Positions 1 through 8,421 of a DNA stretch of 64,000 bases are shown here, piece by piece. This DNA comes from Chryseobacterium sp. SN22 (lineage in GTDB: Bacteria; Bacteroidota; Bacteroidia; Flavobacteriales; Weeksellaceae), in NCBI RefSeq assembly GCF_008329705.1, contig NZ_VTSX01000003.1:62001-126000 (forward strand). Direction: 5' to 3'. The position numbers were made by a program, and so were the translations under genes. Positions within the stretch are counted from its first letter, which is position 1. Every line of letters begins with the position of its first letter. The notes under the pieces were generated by a model. That model ran no database searches. It was given only the letters and a program-made list of their open reading frames with translations, and was not told the origin of the DNA.

Positions 1-660
1 TACAAAGACAAAAATACAGCCGGGCAGAACAACCAGAACCCGAATGATTTTACATTCCCTTATTACGGTTCTTTTGTGTACTGGACGACAAAAGGATATG
101 CCGTCCTTGATGATGCCGCATTCCCCATTATCGGCGAAGGCAAAACCGAACCGAACGATACCTTCATTCCACAACTGGTGGCGAATGCGGAGGCCGCTAT
201 TAATGCGGTGGACCAGCTGGGCTACATCGACCGTAAAAAAGTAGCCGTGGGAGGACATTCGTATGGTGCTTTCATGACGGCTAACCTGTTGACGCATTCC
301 AAGCTGTTTGCCTGCGGAATTGCCCGGAGCGGTGCCTATAACCGGACGCTGACCCCATTCGGTTTCCAGAGCGAGCAGAGAAATTACTGGGACGTCCCGG
401 AAATTTACAATACCATGTCGCCGTTTATGAATGCTGACAAAATGAAGACGCCTTTGCTGCTGATTCACGGTGATGCGGATAACAACCCCGGAACTTTCAC
501 CTTACAGACGGAACGGTACTTCCAGGCATTGAAAAACCTGGGCGCTCCGGTAAAGATGGTGCTACTGCCTAAAGAAGCGCATGGATATGCCGCCAAAGAA
601 AATATCCTGCATTTGCTATGGGAACAGGACCAGTTCCTGGAGAAATGTCTGAAGAAATAA
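1..660 (+). CDS. S9 family peptidase, glutamyl endopeptidase-like (C-terminal part)
   Basis: This is the C-terminal 219 residues of a serine peptidase; the frame is open from base 1, so the start and the N-terminal beta-propeller lie outside the window. The alpha/beta-hydrolase catalytic domain is visible: nucleophile Ser in GHSYGAF (about residue 87), Asp in HGDADNN (about 160) and His in EAHGY (about 194). The stretches around these motifs (IARSGAYNRTLTPFGF, HGDADNNPGTF) resemble the glutamyl-endopeptidase-like branch (S9D) more than classic prolyl oligopeptidase. Members of that branch are usually exported or periplasmic, but the signal peptide cannot be seen here. A strong terminator follows directly. 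The family call is confident; substrate specificity is inferred. Confidence 0.88.
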   Translation, partial: YKDKNTAGQNNQNPNDFTFPYYGSFVYWTTKGYAVLDDAAFPIIGEGKTEPNDTFIPQLVANAEAAINAVDQLGYIDRKKVAVGGHSYGAFMTANLLTHSKLFACGIARSGAYNRTLTPFGFQSEQRNYWDVPEIYNTMSPFMNADKMKTPLLLIHGDADNNPGTFTLQTERYFQALKNLGAPVKMVLLPKEAHGYAAKENILHLLWEQDQFLEKCLKK

Positions 661-666
661 ATGCTG

Positions 667-697
667 AAACCCGCTCTTTTTGAGCGGGTTTTGTTTT
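667..697 (+). terminator. Rho-independent terminator after the S9 peptidase
   Basis: Perfect 10-bp stem AAACCCGCTC / GAGCGGGTTT with a TTTTT loop, followed by a T-rich tail. It begins 7 bases after the peptidase stop codon. Confidence 0.85.
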
Positions 698-850
698 TAT
701 GTGCTTTGCGGATAGTTGCATACTTATCGCTGATACACTGTTAATCCCTGCGGGGATAACAATTGGAGTGTTTTAAAACCTTTCGGAAGAACAGCTTAAA
801 GTTCAGTGAAAAATAGCAGATTAAAAAGCGGAAATGTCTAAAAAAACAAG

Positions 851-1540
851 TCACAAATAATTCAAGACCTCTTTAATATTTTTAAGTTCCAGAAAACGTT
901 CATGCTCCAATTGGAGATCCTGCTGTTCGTGGGTCCAGGTGACATGATACGGAATATGGGCGGCTGAACCTCCGATTTCCAGTACCGGTAAAATATCGGA
1001 TTTGACAGAGTTTCCCAGCATTAAGAAGTGCTCCGGTTTGCAATCCAGATGTTTTAACAATTTCCGGTAATCACTTTCCTTTTTATCGCTCATGATTTCA
1101 ATATGGTGGAAATAATCCTGCAGCCCGGATTTTTTCAGTTTGCGTTCCTGATCCAGCAGGTCGCCTTTTGTTGCGACCACCAGCCGGTATTTTCCTTTAA
1201 GACGCTCCAGTGTTTCTGTTACTCCGTCCAGAAGCTCAACCGGCTTCATCAACAGTTCGTGCCCGATTTCAATGGTCTTGCTGATGAGGTCTGTGGAAGC
1301 GGTTGAATTTGAAATCCGGCATACTGTTTCCACCATACACAGCATAAATCCTTTGATCCCATATCCGTACAGATGAAGGTTCTGCATTTCGGTTTTAAAT
1401 AATTCCTGAGAAACAGAATGTTGCGGCAGATCATCTTCCAGCAGTTCACAAAATCTGTTTTCGGCTTCCTGAAAATAAGGCTCGTTGATCCAAAGGGTAT
1501 CGTCAGCATCAAATGCGATGGTGGTTATCGAATTATTCAT
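851..1540 (-). CDS. HAD family hydrolase
   Basis: A 229-residue haloacid-dehalogenase-fold protein, probably a small-molecule phosphatase. Motif I is FDADDTLW (Asp11 and Asp13). A Thr in VVATKGD (about residue 123) serves as motif II, a Lys in SDKKESDY (about 152) as motif III, and GNSVKSDI (about 176) carries the acidic motif IV. The insert between motifs I and II is helical, as in subfamily I HADs that cap small substrates. It is likely cytoplasmic, with no signal peptide. It is divergent from the Crp/Fnr gene across a 90-base intergenic region, so the two may share control. The substrate cannot be told from sequence. Confidence 0.85.
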   Translation of the reverse strand: MNNSITTIAFDADDTLWINEPYFQEAENRFCELLEDDLPQHSVSQELFKTEMQNLHLYGYGIKGFMLCMVETVCRISNSTASTDLISKTIEIGHELLMKPVELLDGVTETLERLKGKYRLVVATKGDLLDQERKLKKSGLQDYFHHIEIMSDKKESDYRKLLKHLDCKPEHFLMLGNSVKSDILPVLEIGGSAAHIPYHVTWTHEQQDLQLEHERFLELKNIKEVLNYL

Positions 1541-1607
1541 ATTGTATTTACTTTAGTTTTTGTATTTTTCTGCCGACAAAATTCAGTATAAAAAATAAAT
1601 AAGAAAA

Positions 1608-1619
1608 GGACATTTGTCC
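1608..1619. promoter_or_regulatory. Candidate operator: GGACA-TT-TGTCC palindrome
   Basis: A perfect 5-bp inverted repeat with a 2-base spacer, 11 bases before the ATG of the Crp/Fnr-type regulator and inside the divergent region shared with the HAD gene. Dyad sites of this kind are typical targets of Crp/Fnr dimers, so autoregulation is plausible. The assignment is inference. Confidence 0.35.
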
Positions 1620-1630
1620 CAACCGAGAAT

Positions 1631-2209
1631 ATGTTACGTACCAATCAGCCATTTTTGGATTATTTAGAGCAGCTTTACACACGGCCGGATCATCAAGGCA
1701 ATATTGTGTTAAAGCCTTTTGAAAAAGGAGATAAGATATTAACCCAGAACGAAATCTCTACGAAAATCATGTTGATTAAAAGCGGCATCACGAAATGCTA
1801 TTTCGTAGAGGAGAATGATAAGGAATACATCGTTGAGTTTTTGGGAAAAGGGGAGATCGTCGGTGAAATAGAGGTCATTAAAAATGTTCCGTGCCTGTGC
1901 AGCATTGAAGCCATTACGGAAGTGACCGTTTATTCCATGTCGATCCCGTATTTCCAGTCACTGATCAAAAATGACCTGACATTAAATAATTTACTGCTGG
2001 ATGTTTTTGCGGAACGGATTGTCAATACTTCAAGCCGGGCTTCCTATCAGCAGCTTCACACGACAGAACATACGCTTTCACAGCTTCTGGAAGTAAAATC
2101 CAAGGAAATGGAAATTTCCAAAGAGGACATGGCCGCTTATCTCGGGATTACCGTAAGAAGCCTGAACCGTGCCCTGAAGGAACTGCAGGAGAATAATTCC
2201 AAAGAATAG
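1631..2209 (+). CDS. Crp/Fnr family transcriptional regulator
   Basis: A 192-residue regulator with an N-terminal cyclic-nucleotide-binding-type beta-roll (about residues 20-120, containing the turn-rich GKGEIVGEIEV segment), a long dimerisation helix (about 120-150), and a C-terminal helix-turn-helix (about 158-188, KEDMAAYLGITVRSLNRAL). No Fe-S cysteine cluster is evident, so it is not a classic FNR oxygen sensor. The effector is unknown. A palindrome sits just upstream of its start. It stands alone, with the downstream GNAT gene having its own promoter-like box. Target genes cannot be named. Confidence 0.85.
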   Translation: MLRTNQPFLDYLEQLYTRPDHQGNIVLKPFEKGDKILTQNEISTKIMLIKSGITKCYFVEENDKEYIVEFLGKGEIVGEIEVIKNVPCLCSIEAITEVTVYSMSIPYFQSLIKNDLTLNNLLLDVFAERIVNTSSRASYQQLHTTEHTLSQLLEVKSKEMEISKEDMAAYLGITVRSLNRALKELQENNSKE

Positions 2210-2236
2210 GGTATAGGCCGCTGGAAAATCTTCGCG

Positions 2237-2244
2237 TATCTTTG
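2237..2244 (+). promoter_or_regulatory. Bacteroidota-type -7 box TATCTTTG
   Basis: TATCTTTG matches the TAnnTTTG consensus used by the primary sigma factor of Bacteroidota. It lies only 5 bases before the first ATG (2250) of the GNAT gene. This makes the second ATG at 2262 the more likely start, unless the transcript is leaderless. Confidence 0.55.
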
Positions 2245-2261
2245 CACAAATGCCAATACCA

Positions 2262-2780
2262 ATGGAAGAACTGAAATTCAGGGATGCAACGCCGGAAGAT
2301 TTAACAAAGATCGTAGAAATTTATAATTCCACCATTCCTTCAAGAATGGTCACTGCCGATACGGAAGATATTACCGTGGAAAGCAGGGTTCAGTGGTTTC
2401 ATGAACATACGCCTGACAAAAGGCCATTGTGGATGATCGAAGACCAGCAAGGCACTGTCTTGGGATGGGTCAGCTTTTCTTCTTTTTACGGAAGACCGGC
2501 CTATAATGGAACAGCAGAGCTCAGCATTTACATGGCCGAAAATTCCCGTGGAAAGGGTTACGGAAAAAAGGTGCTTCAATATTGTATTGATAACGCGCCA
2601 AAGTTTGACGTGAAAACATTATTGGGATTTATCTTTCTGCATAACGAACCCAGTCTGAAATTATTCCGCCATTTCGGTTTTGAAGACTGGGGCGTTTTTC
2701 CTGATGTTGCTTTGCTGGATGGGGTGGAAAGGACGCTGGTGATTGTAGGGAAAAGGGTAGGATCGTTTATTAAAGAATAA
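2262..2780 (+). CDS. GNAT family N-acetyltransferase (PAT/Bar-like)
   Basis: A 172-residue acetyl-CoA-dependent acyltransferase. The order of elements fits the phosphinothricin-acetyltransferase-like GNAT group: an N-terminal FRDATPEDL start, a central GWVSFSSFYGRPAYNGTAELSIY-type strand, the acetyl-CoA loop RGKGYGK (about residues 104-110) and the LHNEPSLKLFRHFGF helix and strand near the C-terminus. I prefer the ATG at 2262 because a -7 box lies at 2237-2244; an ATG at 2250 would add four residues. It is likely cytoplasmic and monocistronic. The substrate may be an amino acid or an amino-acid-like toxin, but this is inferred. Confidence 0.82.
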   Translation: MEELKFRDATPEDLTKIVEIYNSTIPSRMVTADTEDITVESRVQWFHEHTPDKRPLWMIEDQQGTVLGWVSFSSFYGRPAYNGTAELSIYMAENSRGKGYGKKVLQYCIDNAPKFDVKTLLGFIFLHNEPSLKLFRHFGFEDWGVFPDVALLDGVERTLVIVGKRVGSFIKE

Positions 2781-2782
2781 AT

Positions 2783-3139
2783 AAAGTGAGGAAGTCTCCG
2801 TACAAAATTTTTATTTAAATGTAATTTATAATTATCTGTTTTTGAAGTAGTATAATCTGATAGAGCAAGGACTAATGTAATACCTGGCAAGAGGTCATAA
2901 AATTGTTGAGGATTTTCACCTTCTTTACATAAACCTGCAGCACTTGAGATAATATAAGTTTCAAAAGTAAAAAAACTAATCTGTAAATTGTTTCACACTC
3001 ATGCTTCTCATTAATTGTACCATGCCAATAAATGCATAATTCAAAACCAATTTAATCCTTCGATAATGTTTTCTAATCTAGAAAAAGAAGGATCAAAAGA
3101 TAAGGCACGCCTTCTGAAATCACGTGATGTTAATCCATT
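2783..3139 (-). pseudogene. Possible decayed coding sequence, unknown family
   Basis: Reading the minus strand from about 3139 gives protein-like segments in changing frames. First comes NGLTSRDFRRRALSF, followed by DPSFSRLENIIEGLNWF to a stop. Later, in another frame, come SFFTFETYIISSAAG, QQFYDLLPGITLVLAL and SDYTTSKTDNYKLHLNKNF, running into the GNAT 3' end. No single frame spans the region. I do not recognise the family. It may be a frameshifted remnant of a lost gene, or chance in A/T-rich DNA; otherwise this roughly 400-base gap holds only a terminator. Confidence 0.3.
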
Positions 3140-3169
3140 TAATAAACATAAACAACAAGTATAAATATA

Positions 3170-3192
3170 AAAGCGATCCCAAGGACCGCTTT
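3170..3192 (-). terminator. Rho-independent terminator for the MATE gene
   Basis: On the minus strand AAAGCGGTCC pairs with GGATCGCTTT across a short loop (one mismatch) and is followed by a T-rich tail. It lies just after the MATE stop codon. Confidence 0.7.
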
Positions 3193-3196
3193 CATA

Positions 3197-4558
3197 TTAT
3201 ACATTCTGCTTAATTCTTCTCGCAGACAAATTCAGAAACCGTTTCACCAGCATCACTGCCGAGATGGTCAGTCCGAGTCCTAAGGCGATCCACATTCCGA
3301 AGGCTCCCATTTTCAGGGTGAAACAAAGTAAATAGCCCAATGGGATGGTCATGATCCAATAAGCGATAAAAGTGTAGATGGACGGGATCTTTACATCCTG
3401 CAATCCCCTGAGCATTCCCAAAGCCGTTACCTGAATTCCGTCCGACAGCTGGAATAAGGCGGCGATGATCATTAATTTCGCAGCCAGCTCAATGACTTCA
3501 ACCTCTTCCTTCTTGGTAAAGAAAGTCGGGAGGATGTTACGGCCGAGGACAAAGATAATCCCGCAGATGCACATGAAGATAAAAGCGATCTTCAGGTTGT
3601 TGATGCCGACTTTTCTCAGCTCTACAAAATTTCCTTCACCCACTTTTCTTCCAATCATAACCGTAGAAGCGACACTGAAGCCGATGCACAGATTAAAGGT
3701 AAAGGAAGCCATGCTCAGCGCAATCTGGTGGGAAGCGATATCATGTGCCGAAATCAGTCCGCAGATAAAGGCAGCCCCGGCAAAAGCAGTTACTTCAAAG
3801 AACATCTGCAACGCCGTCGGGAATCCCAGCCGTATCATTTTTTCAAACATTTCTTTGCTGAAAACCTGGATTTTTAGAGAGAAATCTTTGATGTACTGTC
3901 TTGTTTTCTTTTCATTCAGTAGAACAAAATAAAGAAAGACCACCATGAAGATCCGCGCAATCAGGCTGGCTAATGCCGAACCTTTTACACCCATCGGCGG
4001 CAGGCCGAACAGTCCTTTGATGAATATATAGTTCAGCACGATGTTTATCACATTGGCAATAATTGTAGCCTTCGTTACCCCGATGGTGTAAGACAATCCT
4101 TCCGAAACTTCCCGTAAGGTCTGGAACGCCATAAACGGAACAATGCTGATGGCCATGATCGTCAGGAAATCGACGGTGTCGGGAATGATCTTTTCCGGCT
4201 GTCCCGATTGATACAAAAGCGGCATTCCTAAAAGCAAAATTCCCATCAGTAAAATTCCTACCGTCATATTGATTACGAAGCCATGGCTGAAAACCGAATT
4301 GATCGTCTGATGATCATGCTGCGAATGCGCCTGAGAAACCAGCGGCGGAATGGCAAAAGAGAATCCCAGCGCCAGGACAAACATGGAGAAAAACACAGCA
4401 TTTCCCAATGAAACGGATGCCAGGGCATCGGCGCCCAAGAGATTTCCGACAATGATATTGTCGAAGAGGTTTACCGAAACCTGTCCTACCTGCGTCAGCA
4501 TAACGGGCAATGCCAAGGTCAGGCATTCTTTCGTATAGTTTTTATTTAAAAAGTTCAT
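3197..4558 (-). CDS. MATE family efflux transporter
   Basis: A 453-residue inner-membrane protein with about 12 hydrophobic segments in two halves. It matches multidrug and toxic compound extrusion (NorM/DinF-type) proteins: an N-terminal ECLTLALPVMLTQVGQ segment, VNLFDNIIVGNLLGADALA in TM1-2, and MGVKGSALASLIAR near the middle. Such proteins export cationic or amphiphilic compounds using a Na+ or H+ gradient. The length is normal and the gene appears intact. It is not in an operon, since terminators sit on both sides. Substrate unknown. Confidence 0.92.
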   Translation of the reverse strand: MNFLNKNYTKECLTLALPVMLTQVGQVSVNLFDNIIVGNLLGADALASVSLGNAVFFSMFVLALGFSFAIPPLVSQAHSQHDHQTINSVFSHGFVINMTVGILLMGILLLGMPLLYQSGQPEKIIPDTVDFLTIMAISIVPFMAFQTLREVSEGLSYTIGVTKATIIANVINIVLNYIFIKGLFGLPPMGVKGSALASLIARIFMVVFLYFVLLNEKKTRQYIKDFSLKIQVFSKEMFEKMIRLGFPTALQMFFEVTAFAGAAFICGLISAHDIASHQIALSMASFTFNLCIGFSVASTVMIGRKVGEGNFVELRKVGINNLKIAFIFMCICGIIFVLGRNILPTFFTKKEEVEVIELAAKLMIIAALFQLSDGIQVTALGMLRGLQDVKIPSIYTFIAYWIMTIPLGYLLCFTLKMGAFGMWIALGLGLTISAVMLVKRFLNLSARRIKQNV

Positions 4559-4592
4559 AATCGTTTAATTCATAGTATAGTTTATTCAAAAA

Positions 4593-4620
4593 AAATTGCA
4601 GTAACCAGGTACTGCAATTT
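4593..4620 (-). terminator. Rho-independent terminator for the response regulator
   Basis: Perfect 11-bp stem AAATTGCAGTA / TACTGCAATTT with a 6-base loop, followed on the minus strand by a run of eight T residues. It lies between the response regulator stop and the MATE start. Confidence 0.85.
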
Positions 4621-4648
4621 TCATAATTTATTTAAAGTAATAATTACA

Positions 4649-5833
4649 TTATTTCCTTACAAAACTTGCAACGTCATCAGCAGAAACGGTGTTTCCTCCT
4701 AAGATAATCAATCTTTCCACAACGTTTCTCAGCTCTCTGATATTTCCTGTCCATGAAAGTGCTTTTAAGGCATCAATTGCCTTATCATCGAACTTTTTCA
4801 TAGCGGTACCGTGTTCATCGGCAATTATTCCGGAGAAATGCTCAACCAGAAGTCGGATGTCTTCTTTTCTTTCATCCAAAGGCGGAACATAAATTTCTAT
4901 TACGGAAAGTCTGTGGTAAAGATCTTCTCTGAACCTTCCGGCCTCAATTTCCTTCTGCATGTTTTTATTGGTTGCCGCAAGAACCCTTACGTCAACTTTT
5001 ATTTCCTTATCGCTTCCCACAGGAGAAACTTTGCTTTCCTGAAGCGCTCTCAAAACTTTGGCCTGGGCAATTAAGCTCATATCTCCGATCTCATCCAGGA
5101 AAATCGTTCCGCCGTTGGCCTGTTCGAATTTTCCCTGCTTGTCTTTAATTGCTCCCGTAAAAGATCCCTTTACGTGCCCGAACAATTCGGATTCTATAAG
5201 TTCTGAAGGGATGGCAGCACAGTTTACTTCCACCATCGGACCTCTTGCCCGGTCGCTCTGGTTGTGGATGGCGTGGGCTACCAGTTCTTTACCGGCACCG
5301 TTTGGTCCCGTAATCAAAACCCTTGCATCAGATACGGCCACTTTCTCGATCATCTCCTGGATCTTCTTGAGACCTGCCGATTCACCGATCATCTGGTACT
5401 TTTTGTTTACCTTTCTCTTCAGCGTTTTATTTTCCGTCTGAAGATTTTTGTTTTCTTTCTTCAGCGTTTCTTTGGCCAGAGCATTTTTTACACTGGTAAT
5501 CAGTCGGTTGATGTCAATCGGTTTGGATATGAAATCGTAAGCCCCTTCTCTCAGGCAGGAAACCGCAGAATCAATGTCTGCGTGTCCTGAAATCATGATA
5601 AAGGTGGATTCCGGTTTTAGCGCCAAACTCTGTTTCAAAAGTTCGGTTCCGGAAAGCTTAGGCATTTTGATATCGGAAATAACCAGTGCGAAATCTTCTT
5701 TTTCGATCTGCTTATAACCTTCAAGTCCGTCTTCGGCAATTACAAATTCATATTCGGTAAGTTCGTCAGAAAGGATACTTTGGAGTACTCCTGAGATTGC
5801 TTTTTCGTCTTCTACAATAAGGATTTTTTGCAT
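4649..5833 (-). CDS. Sigma-54-type AAA+ response regulator without HTH domain
   Basis: A 394-residue NtrC-like protein. Residues 1-120 form a receiver with phospho-acceptor Asp in VISDIKMP. About 145-375 form the AAA+ sigma-54 activator domain: Walker A variant GPNGAGKE, loop GSFTGA instead of the usual GAFTGA, Walker B IFLDEIGD, and an R-finger region near GRFREDLYHRL. The chain ends a few residues after the VVERLIILGG helix, so the usual C-terminal Fis-type DNA-binding domain is absent. I use the start at 5833 (MQKILIVEDEK); a start at 5872 would add 13 unrelated residues. YggS lies 57 bases upstream on the same strand. No histidine kinase is adjacent. Confidence 0.9.
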   Translation of the reverse strand: MQKILIVEDEKAISGVLQSILSDELTEYEFVIAEDGLEGYKQIEKEDFALVISDIKMPKLSGTELLKQSLALKPESTFIMISGHADIDSAVSCLREGAYDFISKPIDINRLITSVKNALAKETLKKENKNLQTENKTLKRKVNKKYQMIGESAGLKKIQEMIEKVAVSDARVLITGPNGAGKELVAHAIHNQSDRARGPMVEVNCAAIPSELIESELFGHVKGSFTGAIKDKQGKFEQANGGTIFLDEIGDMSLIAQAKVLRALQESKVSPVGSDKEIKVDVRVLAATNKNMQKEIEAGRFREDLYHRLSVIEIYVPPLDERKEDIRLLVEHFSGIIADEHGTAMKKFDDKAIDALKALSWTGNIRELRNVVERLIILGGNTVSADDVASFVRK

Positions 5834-5889
5834 AGTTGCAAATTTAGATTTTTTTGATTGAATTATTAGCAAAAACCGTACCTAATCCA

Positions 5890-6549
5890 CTATTGGGAAT
5901 AATCCCTTTTGCCGAAAATGGCCGAGCCGACACGGATGGAATTGGCCCCGCATTCGATCGCCAACGGGAAGTCATCACTCATGCCCATGGATAGGGTTTC
6001 CAGCTTTTTCAGTTGATTTAATTCGTCAAAAAGATTTTTCAACGTTAGAAACTCCTTTTTTATCTGATCCTGATCTTCTGTGAAAGTTGCCATTCCCATT
6101 AATCCGGTGATTTTGATATTCTGAAATTCTCCGCTAAGATATTGTTCAAACAGATCTTTTGCTTCGCTGATTTCCAGTCCGAATTTGCTTTCTTCCGCGG
6201 CTATTTTCACCTGGAGCAGTACATTGATCGTACGGCTGTTTTTTCCTGCCTCTTTATCAATTTCACGAATCAGCTTTTCAGAATCCACACTCTGGATGGT
6301 GTCTATGAATCCGGCAATATATTTTACTTTATTGGTCTGAAGATGCCCGATGAGGTGCCATTGGATGTCTTTCGGAAGGAGCGGGTATTTCTCTGTTACT
6401 TCCTGAACTTTATTTTCCCCAAAAACCTTTTGTCCCAGATCGTAAACTTCCTGAATGGCCGAAACCGGGTGGGTTTTTGAAACGGCAACCAACTGTACCC
6501 CGGAAGGGAGCTGACTTTTAATATCGTTGTAATTTTCCTGAATGCTCAT
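5890..6549 (-). CDS. YggS family PLP homeostasis protein
   Basis: A 219-residue member of the YggS/PLPBP (COG0325) family, a fold-type III pyridoxal-phosphate-binding TIM barrel without known catalytic turnover that helps control free PLP. The PLP-binding Lys is in LVAVSKTHP (Lys25). Family signatures GENKVQE, WHLIGHLQTNK and SMGMSDDFPLAIECG are present, and the chain ends GSAIFGKR as expected. The length is slightly below the roughly 230 typical of E. coli. It is cytoplasmic. It is immediately upstream of the response regulator and may be cotranscribed. The gene name yggS would fit. Confidence 0.93.
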   Translation of the reverse strand: MSIQENYNDIKSQLPSGVQLVAVSKTHPVSAIQEVYDLGQKVFGENKVQEVTEKYPLLPKDIQWHLIGHLQTNKVKYIAGFIDTIQSVDSEKLIREIDKEAGKNSRTINVLLQVKIAAEESKFGLEISEAKDLFEQYLSGEFQNIKITGLMGMATFTEDQDQIKKEFLTLKNLFDELNQLKKLETLSMGMSDDFPLAIECGANSIRVGSAIFGKRDYSQ

Positions 6550-6698
6550 AGGTGCAAATTTCGGGTTTTTAAACCAATATTTCAGTGTTCTTGTTTATTT
6601 TAATAAATAATTGGGCGAATAAAAATTATAAGAATCTTAAGTCAGAATTAATACCTGTATTATAAACAGAAAAGCTTCCTTCTTCCAGCTATTACATA

Positions 6699-7817
6699 TT
6701 ACATTTCCAGTTCTACGATCCGTTCTGCCAGTTTCCGGTTGAAACGTTCCGGAACCATCCGCATGAGGAAATTCCGTAGAGCCGTTGCTCTTTCCCATTG
6801 GGAAAACTGCCCGATTTTCCAGCTGGTATCCACTATATAATCAACTTTTTTTCTTCTGATTTTCTGAAATTCTTTAAAAATATAGTTAAAATCATCCGTA
6901 CGCTCCAGCAATTTTCCCATGACATAGGCATCTTCAATCGACTGGCAGGCACCCTGGCCGAGATTTGGCGTTGTGGCATGGGCGGCATCACCGATCAGGC
7001 ATAGGTTGTCCGCATACCATTCCGGGATGGGAGCCAGATCGGTAAGCGCATTCAGGATAATATTTTCCGGTAGGGTGGCGTTAATCATATCAATAATCAT
7101 CGGATGAAAGCCGTGAAAGTTTTCGGCAATGCTTTGGTAACGCTTATGCAATCCTTGATTGATAACGGCATACCAGTATATTTTTTTGCCGGTCATCTTT
7201 ACAAAGCCAAAACGCTTTCCTTTGCCCCATATTTCTACGGCTTCCCGGCTGTATTGTTCCGGCAGGTCAAATTCTGCAAGCCCGCGCCAGCAGATCTGCC
7301 CTGTATCCCGGATTTTCCCGGTCTGCAATATATGGGCCCTGATTTTCGAATGGATCCCGTCAGCCCCGAAAACGATCCGGCTTTCAATTTCACTTCCGTT
7401 TTCAAAACGGAGCCGGTAATTTTCTTCTTTCCTGATTTCTTTCAGAGCATATTGCAGGTTAATCTTTTCAAAACCGATGTTTTCAGCCAGAATTCTTTGA
7501 AGATCCGCCCGGTGAATGGCGACGTTGCAGGAATTGTATTTCTTTTCCAGGGCAAGAACATGGGTGGTTGAGATATTCTTCAGGTGCCGGTCAGTCACAG
7601 AAACACTGTGGATTTTATGCCCGGCTTCTTCGATCTTTTCTTTCAGTCCGAGCTTATCAAAAATCTGCATGGCATTGATAGCCATCATAATTCCGGAGCC
7701 CACCGGTTTTATTTCCGGGGCAGATTCGTAAAGGGTAAAATCAAGGTTTTGTTTTTTCAGGATATTCGCAAGGGTTAAACCTCCGATTCCGGCACCGATA
7801 ATAGAAATAGGATTCAT
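6699..7817 (-). CDS. FAD-dependent monooxygenase (PHBH fold)
   Basis: A 372-residue group A flavoprotein monooxygenase. Residues 4-35 carry the Rossmann FAD-binding motif IIGAGIGGLTLAN followed by an acidic residue at the strand end (LYESAPE). The DG motif is ADGIHSKIR (about 152-160), and the GD motif is IGDAAHATTPNLGQGA (about 282-298). Such enzymes use NAD(P)H and O2 to hydroxylate aromatic or other substrates; the TetX-like group inactivates antibiotics. It is the last gene of a four-gene operon, and its ATG overlaps the stop of the lipoprotein gene by 4 bases. The substrate is unknown. Confidence 0.9.
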   Translation of the reverse strand: MNPISIIGAGIGGLTLANILKKQNLDFTLYESAPEIKPVGSGIMMAINAMQIFDKLGLKEKIEEAGHKIHSVSVTDRHLKNISTTHVLALEKKYNSCNVAIHRADLQRILAENIGFEKINLQYALKEIRKEENYRLRFENGSEIESRIVFGADGIHSKIRAHILQTGKIRDTGQICWRGLAEFDLPEQYSREAVEIWGKGKRFGFVKMTGKKIYWYAVINQGLHKRYQSIAENFHGFHPMIIDMINATLPENIILNALTDLAPIPEWYADNLCLIGDAAHATTPNLGQGACQSIEDAYVMGKLLERTDDFNYIFKEFQKIRRKKVDYIVDTSWKIGQFSQWERATALRNFLMRMVPERFNRKLAERIVELEM

Positions 7818-8413
7818 GAGTCTGCATTTTTCAGTGTATTCAGCAATTGATTCTGTTTCGTGATAAAATGCTCCAGACTGTCTGTCTTTAACGGATGGGC
7901 ATTCTGGTATTTTTCAATTTCGGGAAGGGTTTTCCTGATTTTGAATACTGTATATAGATTATTTATCATCTCCGTATTTTTAGAAATCCGGGAAATCAAA
8001 TTTTTAATATCCTTTATTTTTAAATTATATTTTTCAGCGCTTAATTTAATCTCATTTTCAATTTGATGTTTCATAAGCGAATCCGTTATGCTGCTGCTAT
8101 GACTTCTGGCATCACGATAATAAACATCGGATTTAATGAAAATATTTTCGTACTGTTGAATAACTTTTGATTCCTCTTGATGGATTTTTAGGATTTTATC
8201 GTCGAGGGCAGATAATTTTTTGTCATTTTTAATTAATTCGGAATAAATTTTATCAATTATATTATCATCATACCGGCTGCTCTCAAATGAACCTTTCAAA
8301 GATGAATCCGTGTCATCAACCGCATTTTCAATCAAAGGTTTATTTCCAGATCTGTTTTCTCCGCAGGAAAAAAATAGTAAAAACAGAGGGATAGTAAATA
8401 ATGTTTTTTTCAT
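7814..8413 (-). CDS. Hypothetical lipoprotein in the dioxygenase-like operon
   Basis: A 199-residue protein of unknown family. It begins with a lipoprotein signal peptide, KKTLFTIPLFLLFFSCG, with Cys17 as the probable lipidated residue. The mature part is charged, rich in Lys, Glu, Asp and Ser, and strongly helical, with long heptad-like stretches (about residues 50-190) that suggest a coiled coil. It sits between the oxygenase-like gene (8-base gap) and the FAD monooxygenase (4-base overlap), so the three are almost certainly translated from one message. A membrane-anchored partner role is inference. Confidence 0.75.
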   Translation of the reverse strand: MKKTLFTIPLFLLFFSCGENRSGNKPLIENAVDDTDSSLKGSFESSRYDDNIIDKIYSELIKNDKKLSALDDKILKIHQEESKVIQQYENIFIKSDVYYRDARSHSSSITDSLMKHQIENEIKLSAEKYNLKIKDIKNLISRISKNTEMINNLYTVFKIRKTLPEIEKYQNAHPLKTDSLEHFITKQNQLLNTLKNADS

Positions 8414-8421
8414 GGTCGTAT

